NCBI RefSeq assembly: GCF_028714655.1
Contig: NZ_JAQTLY010000005.1
Span: 62,001-126,000 of the forward strand
DNA: 64,000 bases
Direction: 5' to 3'
From: Sulfurimonas sp.
Lineage (GTDB): Bacteria > Campylobacterota > Campylobacteria > Campylobacterales > Sulfurimonadaceae
Each line of letters begins with the position of its first letter. Position 1 is the stretch's first letter. The notes beneath the pieces were generated by a model that saw only the letters and a list, made by a program, of their open reading frames with translations, was not told where the DNA came from and did not search any database. Shown piece after piece: positions 1 through 7,915 of this stretch. The translations under genes and the position numbers were made by a program.

Positions 1-813
1 TCTTAGAACATTTTGCTGAACGGCATTAGCTTGGCTCATTGCATAAGACCCTGATTGAGCTAAGATATTATGTTTTGCAAAGTTTGCACTCTCTGCCGCA
101 AAGTCAACATCACGAATGTTTGATTCAGCTGCTGCAATATTTACTTGCGTAACTGAAATATTTCTAACATTTGATTCAAGTTTATTTTGTGCAGCACCCA
201 GTGTAGCACGAAGTCCGTCAACCGCTTTTATACCGGTATCCATATTTGTAACCGTTGTTTCCGCAGCAGCTCTTGTTGTAACTACAAAAGTACCCGCTAA
301 CGCAGTAATAGATGCACTTCCTATAACTACTGCTTGCGTATCACCTGAGTATGCACCGGTATGAAATGTAAAAGTACCTGCCGCACCGCCGGTAGCATCA
401 AGAATTGAAATACCGTTAAATTTAGTTTTAGTTCCGATATCATTCGCTTCTGCAGCTAAAGCCGTAACCTCTTTGTCAATATATGATCTTGAATCTGTAT
501 CTTGAGTATCGTTGGCTGATTGAGTAGCAAGGACACGAATTCTTTTTAAGATATTTCCAAATTCCTCTAAAGCACCGTCTGCCGTTTGGATAAGACCGAT
601 ACCGTCATTTGAGTTAGATATAGCTTGACCCAAACCTTGAGATTGAGCCGAAAGTTTATTTGCAATAGCCAAACCTGCCGAATCATCTGCAGCTTTGTTT
701 ATTCTTAGACCTGAAGATAGAGCAGTTAAACTTTTATCAAGTCCTACATTGTTCATCGTCGATTTCATATGTGCATTCATCGCACCGATATTTGTGTTTA
801 TTCTAAATCCCAT
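1..813 (-). CDS. flaA: Flagellin, C-terminus cut by window edge
   Basis: Flagellar filament subunit, exported through the flagellar type III system and polymerised outside the cell. The minus-strand reading begins MGFRINTNIGAMNAH at 813, after an AAAGGA Shine-Dalgarno, and stays open to base 1 (271 codons). The N-terminal D0/D1 domain has the classic SGLRINKAADDSAGLAI stretch. The C-terminal D1/D0 domain ends QSGSYAMSQANAVQQNVLR at the edge, so only about three residues plus the stop are missing. The variable centre is short, giving a small flagellin of about 275 residues. A sigma-28 promoter lies upstream. Symbol is by family; the genome may hold further paralogues. Confidence 0.95.
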   Translation of the reverse strand, partial: MGFRINTNIGAMNAHMKSTMNNVGLDKSLTALSSGLRINKAADDSAGLAIANKLSAQSQGLGQAISNSNDGIGLIQTADGALEEFGNILKRIRVLATQSANDTQDTDSRSYIDKEVTALAAEANDIGTKTKFNGISILDATGGAAGTFTFHTGAYSGDTQAVVIGSASITALAGTFVVTTRAAAETTVTNMDTGIKAVDGLRATLGAAQNKLESNVRNISVTQVNIAAAESNIRDVDFAAESANFAKHNILAQSGSYAMSQANAVQQNVLR

Positions 814-887
814 AATAAATCCTTTTCGGGTAGAGCCTTTTGCTCTAGTTTAATTTTTATCTCGGCATCCATGCCTTGATGTAAACT

Positions 888-915
888 ATATCGGCACTAT
901 AAAAAAATAACTTTA
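888..915 (-). promoter_or_regulatory. Sigma-28 (FliA) promoter of the flagellin gene
   Basis: On the minus strand TAAAG (911-915) is followed by exactly 15 nt and GCCGATAT (888-895). This matches the known Campylobacter/Helicobacter FliA consensus TAAA-N15-GCCGATAA in sequence and spacing. The implied leader is about 65-70 nt. It contains small hairpins (864-875 GGCATCCATGCC and 834-848 AGAGCC...GGCTCT read across strands) before the flagellin start codon. Confidence 0.8.
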
Positions 916-1022
916 ATCTTTTTAGAGATATTTTTAAAAAAATCCTCAATTTCTTCTATTTATACTTTTTTTGCTACACTTCCAAACTTAAAACAACTAT
1001 ACTATATATATAGGAAATCTAT

Positions 1023-3239
1023 TTGAACTTAATTATCGTCGAATCACCCGCTAAAGCAAAGACTATTAAAAATTTTTTAGGCAAAGAGTATGAGGTTATT
1101 GCATCTAAAGGTCATATACGCGACCTTCCAAAAGCTCGTTTTGGAATCACCATAGATGAAAAAAACCATCTCATTCCCGCATATAGCGTTGCAAAAGAGA
1201 ATATGCCTACGGTAAAGCAGATCAAAGATTTGGCAAAAAAGAGTGATACGATATATATCGCGACCGATGAGGATCGCGAAGGTGAGGCGATAGGCTGGCA
1301 TATAGCTCACGCGATAGATAAAAATCCCGAAGAACTTCCTAGAATCGTATTTCACGAGATAACAAAAACCGCTATAAACAATGCATTGCAACATGCACGC
1401 AAAATTGATATGAATATGGTAAACGCCCAACAGGCACGCCGTCTGCTTGACCGTGTCGTTGGTTACAAACTCTCGCCGCTTCTTAGTTCAAAAATCCAAA
1501 AAGGTCTCTCGGCAGGGCGTGTTCAGTCATCGACTCTAAAACTTGTCGTAGATCGCGAAAGAGAGATAAGAGCGTTTGTTGCGCAAGAGTATTGGACTAT
1601 TGATACGATGTTTAAAAAAGATATAGAAGCAGCACTTATCTCTCACAAGGGAGAAAAACTCTCTAAACTCTCCATAGAGAACAAAACTACGGCAGATGCG
1701 ATAACCGCAAGCGTAAAAAATGACACATTTGTCATCTCAAGCATTGAAACAAAAGAGAGAAGAAGTGCAACACCTCCGCCGTTTATGACCTCAACTCTTC
1801 AGCAAGTCGCTTCAAGCAAACTGGGCTTTACTCCTAAAAAAACTATGATGGTAGCTCAAGTGCTTTATGAGGGTGTAAAAACTCCAAACGGAACAAGCGG
1901 TGTGATTACATACATGAGAACGGACTCGCTAAATCTTGCAGCTGAAGCGGTTGATGCCGTTCGCGGTGTAATCGAGAGCAGATTTGGAAAAAAATATCTC
2001 CCGTCTGAGCCTAAAGTTTATACTAAAAAAGCAAAGGGGGCACAAGAAGCACACGAGGCTATCCGTCCTACAATGCTTGACTTTACTCCTGAGATAGCGC
2101 AGAGTTTTTTAAAACCGGATGAGATAAAACTTTACCGCCTTATCTATGAGAGATTTATGGCATGTCAGATGAATGATGCCGTTTTTGAGCAGCAGAGTAT
2201 CATCTTTAGCGGAAAAGAGAACGAATACAGAGCAAGCGGGAGAAAACTGATATTTGACGGTTTTTACGCACTCACGGGAGCAGAAGACAAAGATAAACTT
2301 TTACCGACTCTAAAAGAGGGTGAAAATGCAGTTGTTCAAAGCATTAAACCTGAGCAACATTTCACGGAACCGCCGGCTCGCTACTCCGAAGCAGCACTTA
2401 TCAAAAAACTTGAGAGTGAGGGAATCGGGCGACCATCGACTTACGCTCCAACAATCGCAACCCTTAGCAACAGAACCTATGTAACGATTGAGAAAAAACA
2501 GATAATTCCTACAGATATGGCATTTACGGTAACAGAGATGCTGGAGAAAAATTTTGCTAACATAGTCGATGTAAATTTTACGGCAAATATGGAAGAGAAG
2601 CTTGACGAAGTTGCAGAGGGGCAAAATGACTGGCAAAAACTTTTAAGCGACTTCTACTTCCCTTTTGATGAAAAAGTCAAAGAGGGCAAAGAGAATATAG
2701 CATCTCTAAAAGTAACCAAACCTCTCGGGCGTGCTTGTCCTAAGTGCGGAGAGGAGCTTCTTCTTCGCTCCGGAAGATTTGGAGAGTTTATAGCGTGCAG
2801 CGCATATCCTAAGTGTAAATATACCGAGCAGGTTGAGGGCGAAAAAAGCCAAAACACCCCGTCGGAATCAAGCGGTGAAGTATGCGATAAGTGCGGCAAA
2901 GATATGGTACTAAAGAGCGGCAGAAACGGTCAGTTTTTAGCATGCAGCGGTTATCCTGAGTGTAAAAATACAAAAAGTATAAGCGTTGAGACAAAAGTAA
3001 GCCTTACTCCATGTCCCGAGTGCGGAGGGGAGATAAGCCTCAAGAACTCAAGACGCGGTCCGTTTTGGGGATGTGCCGCCTACCCGAAATGTAAATTTAT
3101 CTCTAAATTTGAGCCGACAACCATAAAATGCAAAGAAGCCGGTTGTGACGGTGTTTTGGCACAAAGAGTCTACAGAGGCAAAGAGGTTTACGAGTGTATC
3201 AAGTGTAAAACGAAAACTCCTATAGAAGATATAAAGTAA
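1023..3239 (+). CDS. topA: DNA topoisomerase I (type IA)
   Basis: Relaxes negatively supercoiled DNA by cutting one strand through a 5'-phosphotyrosine. Starts at TTG (1023) with AGGA about 8 nt upstream; the product MNLIIVESPAKAKTI begins right at the TOPRIM domain. TOPRIM acidic residues appear in ATDEDREGEAIGWH (about 80-93). The catalytic tyrosine is Tyr297 in GVITYMRTDS. The C-terminus (about 570-738) carries three repeated CxxCG...C...C zinc-ribbon modules plus a fourth degenerate one. 738 residues is normal for the family. Eight bases separate it from the next gene, so the two are probably co-transcribed. Confidence 0.97.
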   Translation: MNLIIVESPAKAKTIKNFLGKEYEVIASKGHIRDLPKARFGITIDEKNHLIPAYSVAKENMPTVKQIKDLAKKSDTIYIATDEDREGEAIGWHIAHAIDKNPEELPRIVFHEITKTAINNALQHARKIDMNMVNAQQARRLLDRVVGYKLSPLLSSKIQKGLSAGRVQSSTLKLVVDREREIRAFVAQEYWTIDTMFKKDIEAALISHKGEKLSKLSIENKTTADAITASVKNDTFVISSIETKERRSATPPPFMTSTLQQVASSKLGFTPKKTMMVAQVLYEGVKTPNGTSGVITYMRTDSLNLAAEAVDAVRGVIESRFGKKYLPSEPKVYTKKAKGAQEAHEAIRPTMLDFTPEIAQSFLKPDEIKLYRLIYERFMACQMNDAVFEQQSIIFSGKENEYRASGRKLIFDGFYALTGAEDKDKLLPTLKEGENAVVQSIKPEQHFTEPPARYSEAALIKKLESEGIGRPSTYAPTIATLSNRTYVTIEKKQIIPTDMAFTVTEMLEKNFANIVDVNFTANMEEKLDEVAEGQNDWQKLLSDFYFPFDEKVKEGKENIASLKVTKPLGRACPKCGEELLLRSGRFGEFIACSAYPKCKYTEQVEGEKSQNTPSESSGEVCDKCGKDMVLKSGRNGQFLACSGYPECKNTKSISVETKVSLTPCPECGGEISLKNSRRGPFWGCAAYPKCKFISKFEPTTIKCKEAGCDGVLAQRVYRGKEVYECIKCKTKTPIEDIK

Positions 3240-3247
3240 AAAAAGCT

Positions 3248-3772
3248 ATGAAGATAGGTATTATCTCAGACACACACAGAAAGGTCAAAAAGGCTGCCCG
3301 TGCGATTGATACTCTCATAAGAGACGGTGCTGAAGTCATCCTTCATGCAGGTGATATCGTAGAACTTGATATTTTAAAACTGCTTAAAGAGAGCGGTGTA
3401 AAATACATAGCCGTCTATGGAAATAACGATGCGCATCTGGCAGAATACCACTCTGAGTATCACTTAGTTCAAGAACCTTACTACTTTAGACTCGCAAACA
3501 CAAACTTTAAACTTATGCATCTGCCGTTTTACTTGATTCCCGATGCAGATGTCGTCATATACGGGCATACGCATAAATCAAGCGTAGAGTTTATGAACAA
3601 CACTCTTTTTATAAACTCAGGAGAAGTTTGCGCAAGAAACAAACCTGTCTCAGAATGGGCAATGCTGGAGATAAAAGAGAGAGAGTTTATAGTGACGCTT
3701 TATACAAGAACAAATAAAAGCGATAGTATTGAGAAGCAAGAATTTAACTTCAAAAGAGAAGAAAATGAATAA
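3248..3772 (+). CDS. YfcE/MJ0936-type metallophosphoesterase
   Basis: Small cytoplasmic calcineurin-like phosphodiesterase; homologues hydrolyse model phosphodiesters, but the physiological substrate is unknown. Metal ligands are in canonical order: D8-x-H10 (ISDTH), D36 (HAGD), N60-D61 (GNND), and H107/H109 (YGHTH). 174 residues is typical. It follows topA by 8 nt, and its last codons overlap the start of bioB (ATGAATAA), so translation of bioB is probably coupled to it. Confidence 0.88.
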   Translation: MKIGIISDTHRKVKKAARAIDTLIRDGAEVILHAGDIVELDILKLLKESGVKYIAVYGNNDAHLAEYHSEYHLVQEPYYFRLANTNFKLMHLPFYLIPDADVVIYGHTHKSSVEFMNNTLFINSGEVCARNKPVSEWAMLEIKEREFIVTLYTRTNKSDSIEKQEFNFKREENE

Positions 3773-4607
3773 AGAGATATTTTTATGCTCGATTTGTAAC
3801 ATAAACAGCGGAACATGCAATGAAGATTGCAAATTTTGTTCTCAAAGCGTTAGATACAAAGCCGACATAGAGCGATACAAGCAAAAAGAGATATCACTTA
3901 TCCTAGAGGAAGCAAAAATAGCTTATGAAAACGGTGCTTTAGGTTTTTGTCTGGTCACATCCGATAAAGGATTAAACGATAAAACTCTCTCTTTTGTCTG
4001 CAATATAGCAGAGATTTTAACAAAAGAGCTGCCAAAACTAAGACTAATCGCATGCAACGGAACAGCAACTTTAGAGCAGTTGCTTATTCTAAAAGCCTCA
4101 GGTATTAAAGCATACAACCACAACCTTGAGACTTCAAGAAAGTTTTATGAGCAAATCTGTACGACCCACTCTTGGGATGAGAGATATGAGACATGTAAAA
4201 ATGTAAATGAAGCCGGTTTAGTTCTTATAAGCGGCGGTATCTTTGGACTCGGTGAGAGCCATGAAGACAGAATCTCAATGCTGGAGTCTCTAAAATCTCT
4301 AAATCCTGCATCGGTTCCTATAAATTTTTACCATCATAACGAAGCATTACAACTGCAACCGAATCCTCTCACGATTGATGAGGCGTTAGAACTTATACGA
4401 TTAACAAGAGATACTGTTTCCGATGCGCAGCGAGTAATGGTTGCAGGCGGAAGAGAGCTGATGTTTGGGCAGAGACAAAAAGAGATTTTTTCTCACGGCG
4501 CAAACTCGATTGTTATAGGAAACTACCTAACGACAAGCGGGCGTGCAATAAGCCAAGATTTGGAGATGTTAAAATCTTTAAATCTCGGGATTGCAAAGGG
4601 CGTATAG
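3765..4607 (+). CDS. bioB: Biotin synthase
   Basis: Radical SAM enzyme that inserts sulfur into dethiobiotin in the last step of biotin synthesis. I choose ATG 3765, which overlaps the upstream stop and follows AGAGAAGAAA, over an in-frame ATG at 3729 that would lie deep inside the preceding gene. The product is then 280 residues. The radical SAM cluster motif is C18-x3-C22-x2-C25 (CNEDCKFC). Other BioB signatures are YNHNLETS for SAM/dethiobiotin contacts and the C-terminal VAGGRE. The short length matches the Campylobacter/Helicobacter form, which lacks the longer C-terminal extension of E. coli BioB. Confidence 0.95.
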   Translation: MNKEIFLCSICNINSGTCNEDCKFCSQSVRYKADIERYKQKEISLILEEAKIAYENGALGFCLVTSDKGLNDKTLSFVCNIAEILTKELPKLRLIACNGTATLEQLLILKASGIKAYNHNLETSRKFYEQICTTHSWDERYETCKNVNEAGLVLISGGIFGLGESHEDRISMLESLKSLNPASVPINFYHHNEALQLQPNPLTIDEALELIRLTRDTVSDAQRVMVAGGRELMFGQRQKEIFSHGANSIVIGNYLTTSGRAISQDLEMLKSLNLGIAKGV

Positions 4608-4615
4608 GTTGAAGC

Positions 4616-5776
4616 ATGAGTAGCTCTACACTTTTTATCGGGATTGCTTTTTTACTTGTAATATCTCCTGTTTTTTCAAAAATTACAAGACTCCCGATAG
4701 TAGTCGTAGAGATTTTGCTTGGTTCGATAGCGGTATGGTTCGGGTTTTTAGACACAAATAACGATGTGTTTAAATATCTGGCAAAGATAGGTTTTTTCTA
4801 CTTAATGTTTTTAGCCGGACTTGAGATAAACCTGAAAAGTTTCGTTGCTCAAAGAGGAAAACTTCTTAAAAGTGCCATTGTCTATTTTATAACCCTCTAC
4901 TCATTATCTATCGGAATATACATACTTTTTGGTTTAAATCCCGTCTACATAGTTATCATCCCTATCGTATCTCTTGGAATGATTATGGCTCTTATCAATG
5001 AGTACGGCAAAAAGTTCAAATGGCTTGAAATCGTTCTTATCGTGGGTGTAATCGGTGAGATAATCAGTATATCCGCTATCGTTATCTATGAGTCGTACAT
5101 ACATAACGGTATAGGTTTTGAGCTATTTAAAAACATATCTATCTTTTTTATAGTGCTGTTTCTCATCTACCACTCTTTCAAACTTTTAAATATTTTGTTT
5201 TGGTGGTTCCCTGAGTTAAAAACGCTTATCATGCCCGAAGACGACTCTAAAGTCGAGAGCGTAAGAATCAGTGCCGCACTTTTTATCTTACTTATAGCAA
5301 TTATGCATATACTCCATATAGATATGGTTTTGGGCGCCTTTTTTGCCGGTATCTATATCGCTAATTTTTTCGAACATAAAAAAGATTTGCCTCACACTCT
5401 GCATAAAGTCGGATTTGGGTTTTTAGTTCCTATCTTTTTTATCTATGTCGGAACAACGATGGACTTAAATCTCATCTTTAGTACCGAAATTCTCTATCAC
5501 GCTCTACTTATTTTAAGCGCTTTGGTTTTTGTAAGAGTAGTCAGCTCATACCTTGCATACAGTTCGCATCTTGATCCCGTTGAAACATTTCTCCTTGCAC
5601 TCGGAGATTCGATGCCGCTTACATTTATAATTGCTATTGCTACCATCGCTTATGAAGCAACTCTTATATCGAAAAATGAATATCTCTCGCTTATAGTAGC
5701 CGGTATGCTCTCGGGTATAATCATAATGAGTCTGCTGAAATTTTTAATCTCGTTTATATATAAAACTAAATGTTAG
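4616..5776 (+). CDS. Cation:proton antiporter, CPA2 (Kef/NapA-like)
   Basis: Inner-membrane Na+ or K+/H+ exchanger. The 386 residues are almost wholly hydrophobic and form about 11-12 helices. The N-terminus carries the family pattern SPVFSKITRLPIVVVEILLGSIAVWFG, and FYLMFLAGLEINLK follows at about 65-75. There is no C-terminal RCK/TrkA-N nucleotide-binding domain, so it is the short form rather than a full KefB/KefC. It starts 8 nt after bioB. The transported ion cannot be told from sequence. Confidence 0.88.
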   Translation: MSSSTLFIGIAFLLVISPVFSKITRLPIVVVEILLGSIAVWFGFLDTNNDVFKYLAKIGFFYLMFLAGLEINLKSFVAQRGKLLKSAIVYFITLYSLSIGIYILFGLNPVYIVIIPIVSLGMIMALINEYGKKFKWLEIVLIVGVIGEIISISAIVIYESYIHNGIGFELFKNISIFFIVLFLIYHSFKLLNILFWWFPELKTLIMPEDDSKVESVRISAALFILLIAIMHILHIDMVLGAFFAGIYIANFFEHKKDLPHTLHKVGFGFLVPIFFIYVGTTMDLNLIFSTEILYHALLILSALVFVRVVSSYLAYSSHLDPVETFLLALGDSMPLTFIIAIATIAYEATLISKNEYLSLIVAGMLSGIIIMSLLKFLISFIYKTKC

Positions 5777-5785
5777 GTAGATAAA

Positions 5786-6190
5786 ATGAAAAAAATAATT
5801 TTACTGATTCTAACCGTTTCTCTTCTATTTTGCGACGGGTATAAAGATTTTGCAAAAGAGATGGGATATGAGACAAAGTACGAAGCGGCACTAGAGAAAG
5901 CAAAAAAAGAGAACAAAAATCTTATGGTTTTAATGGTGACCGACTACTGTCCTTGGTGCAGTAAGTTTGAAAAAAAGACGCTTAGCGACAAAGCCGTAGA
6001 CAGTATGATTAAATCCAAATACATCCCTCTTATCCTAAACAAATCAAAGAGCGATTTCCCAAAATATCTAAACGCTCCTATGGTTCCGGCACTCTTTTTT
6101 GTAAAACCTAATGAGCAGAAAGCCTTTTATGAGAATGTCGGTTTTACCGATAAAGCCGAACTTTTAAATCTTTTGGAACAGTTGGAGTAA
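5786..6190 (+). CDS. Periplasmic thioredoxin-fold protein (SoxW/DUF255-like)
   Basis: 134 residues with an N-terminal signal peptide (MKKIILLILTVSLLF) and a thioredoxin fold with the redox motif C55-PW-C58. The context VTDYCPWCSKFEKKTL is typical of periplasmic thiol reductases of the thioredoxin_7 type. A cis-proline loop (APMVPALFF) lies about 40 residues later. It probably reduces or transfers disulfides in the periplasm; the partner is unknown. LFC at the signal end is a poor lipobox, so a lipoprotein is less likely. It is followed by a dispersed hairpin repeat. Confidence 0.85.
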   Translation: MKKIILLILTVSLLFCDGYKDFAKEMGYETKYEAALEKAKKENKNLMVLMVTDYCPWCSKFEKKTLSDKAVDSMIKSKYIPLILNKSKSDFPKYLNAPMVPALFFVKPNEQKAFYENVGFTDKAELLNLLEQLE

Positions 6191-6193
6191 AAC

Positions 6194-6236
6194 ATTGTCA
6201 TTGCGAGGCTTTAGCCGTGGCAATCTCAATGACAAG
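6194..6236. repeat. Dispersed GTCATTGCGA...GCAATCT hairpin repeat
   Basis: A copy of the family whose ends are GTCATTGCGAG and GGCAATCTCAATGAC. The ends pair (GTCATTG with CAATGAC), so the RNA would fold back. It sits between two convergent genes and fills nearly the whole gap. Related copies are at 31.8, 48.2-48.4, 54.3 and 55.8 kb. Confidence 0.7.
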
Positions 6237-6247
6237 AGTGGAAGTCT

Positions 6248-7198
6248 CTAATTATTTTTCTGAATATAGCAAGCGATGGCATATCCGTGATTTAGTCCAA
6301 GAGCTATGCTTCCGCCGGACTCTTGCGTTATATCTCCGGCAACAAAAAGTCCTTTGATATTTGTCTCATAATTTTCATCGTGTACGGGTTTGCCGTCTTG
6401 CTCTTTTATGCCTGAATTTGCCAAAAATGCGCTTGGAGTCGTTCCGCCGATAGCGTAAATAACTCTGTCGAATGTTTGCGGTTCGCGCTCGCCAAAAACC
6501 ACTCTTACTCTGCCGCCGTCATCCTCCAACGAGTCTATATCCACTCCTAACATAGCATCTAGCTCTTTGTGCGCTATGGCATTTGCTATATCATTTTGGT
6601 TTGTCGGATTTGCCCGTCTGAAACTCTCTCTTCTATAACAAATCGTAACCTCATTTTTGGCACTCAAATCAACCGCATACTCAATCGCACTGTCACCGCC
6701 CCCCACAACTAAAACTTTCTCATCTCCGATACAGCCGTCAAGCGTATAACCTACCCTATTTTTAATCTCCGGCGGTATTTTATAGTCGGGCTTATTCGGC
6801 TTGCCCATTCTGCCGATGGTTACAACGACATATTTTGCGCTTATGCTTCCGCCTGCTATAAAGACTTCAAAATATCCGTCTCTTTTTTTTATGCTTTGAA
6901 CTTCCGTATGTGTTTTAAGTTCGACGGAGTGGTTTGTCAAAATCTCGTCAAAAAAGTCCAAAGTCGTCTCTTTTGTTCCGTCTACAAAGTAGATTCTGCC
7001 GTCAAGCTCAACTTTTTGACCTTTCCAATCTTTATCAACCCGCTTGTTATCTTTATAATATTTTCGTATCGTAGAGTTGTGATTCTGGTCTTTTTCGAGT
7101 AAAACTATATCTCTGATTCCCTGCAGATAACTCTCCACCGCCGTTGCAATCCCAGCCGGTCCGGCACCTATGATTGCAAGATTGTACATATGACTCAT
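6248..7198 (-). CDS. NAD(P)-dependent FAD oxidoreductase (YpdA/thioredoxin reductase-like)
   Basis: 316-residue pyridine-nucleotide disulfide oxidoreductase-like flavoprotein. FAD-binding GAGPAG is at 11-16 and an NAD(P)-binding GGGDSAIEYA is at about 165-175. The C-terminal GLFVAGDITQ is the usual FAD contact. No redox CxxC is present, so it is not a classical thioredoxin reductase. It resembles YpdA or ferredoxin-NADP reductase-type proteins, whose electron acceptor differs. The start at 7198 has AAGGAATAG upstream. The acceptor cannot be named. Confidence 0.82.
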   Translation of the reverse strand: MSHMYNLAIIGAGPAGIATAVESYLQGIRDIVLLEKDQNHNSTIRKYYKDNKRVDKDWKGQKVELDGRIYFVDGTKETTLDFFDEILTNHSVELKTHTEVQSIKKRDGYFEVFIAGGSISAKYVVVTIGRMGKPNKPDYKIPPEIKNRVGYTLDGCIGDEKVLVVGGGDSAIEYAVDLSAKNEVTICYRRESFRRANPTNQNDIANAIAHKELDAMLGVDIDSLEDDGGRVRVVFGEREPQTFDRVIYAIGGTTPSAFLANSGIKEQDGKPVHDENYETNIKGLFVAGDITQESGGSIALGLNHGYAIACYIQKNN

Positions 7199-7324
7199 AA
7201 CTATTCCTTAGTCGTAATTAGAGCTATTTTAACACAATTAAAAAACAATCTAAATATATTTTGTACTATAATTTCAAAATTAAATCTCTTTTTTTGGAAA
7301 ATCATATTATGAACCTTTTTAGCC

Positions 7325-7915
7325 ATGCCTCGTATTGATAACAAAACATTCTATTCGACTGCGATAGAAAAATACGGCATAACGGCTAAGGGTGTAAACT
7401 GGCACTCAAAAGAGTCTCAAAAAATGAGATTTGACATTATCTTAGAGATGTTGCCTAAAGATATGAACAACTATAGCGTTGCCGATGCCGGATGCGGATT
7501 TGGCGATTTGTATCTATATATGTTAAAAAAGAAGAGAGCGCCAAAAGAGTACATCGGCATAGACGCATTGGTAGATATGTACTCCATTGCAAGCGAGAGA
7601 ACGGGTTGCGAGATAATTGTTGCAGATATCTGCAAAGATAGACTCCCCTCTGCCGATTTTTATATCTGCAGCGGCGCTATGAATGTTTTAGAGGAATTTG
7701 AGACTCATCTTTTCGTACAAAACTGCTTCTCATCGTGCAGAGTCGGTTTTATATTTAATGTTCTTCACGGCGAAAAAGAGAGCGAAACTTACAACTATCT
7801 CACAACCACGCAGATAGAGCAGATGGCGGCTGATTTGGGTGTTAAAGAGGTTATTTTTAGAGATGACTATATGCAAGACGATATAACCGTTATGTTTTTA
7901 AAAGAAGTACTCTAG
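7325..7915 (+). CDS. Class I SAM-dependent methyltransferase
   Basis: 196 residues with a Rossmann methyltransferase core. Motif I is VADAGCGFGDLYLY, the acidic residue after strand 2 is in YIGIDALVDMY, and motif IV is FYICSGAMNVLEEF. The substrate is unknown. The stop (TAG, 7913-7915) overlaps the GTG start of asnB by one base, so the two genes are translationally linked. No strong Shine-Dalgarno precedes 7325. An upstream ATG at 7309 with GGAAAATC would encode only a 9-codon peptide overlapping this start. Confidence 0.82.
   Translation: MPRIDNKTFYSTAIEKYGITAKGVNWHSKESQKMRFDIILEMLPKDMNNYSVADAGCGFGDLYLYMLKKKRAPKEYIGIDALVDMYSIASERTGCEIIVADICKDRLPSADFYICSGAMNVLEEFETHLFVQNCFSSCRVGFIFNVLHGEKESETYNYLTTTQIEQMAADLGVKEVIFRDDYMQDDITVMFLKEVL

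Noticed and set aside
1077..1430. Minus-strand open frame of 117 codons inside topA
   Set aside because: Antisense shadow of a strongly supported gene; composition is not protein-like and there is no Shine-Dalgarno.
3729..3764. Longer start for biotin synthase
   Set aside because: It would lie well inside the preceding phosphoesterase gene; ATG 3765 has its own Shine-Dalgarno and gives the usual N-terminus.
7309..7338. Nine-codon leader peptide (MNLFSHASY) before the methyltransferase
   Set aside because: It overlaps the likely start, has only a weak Shine-Dalgarno, and nothing suggests attenuation.
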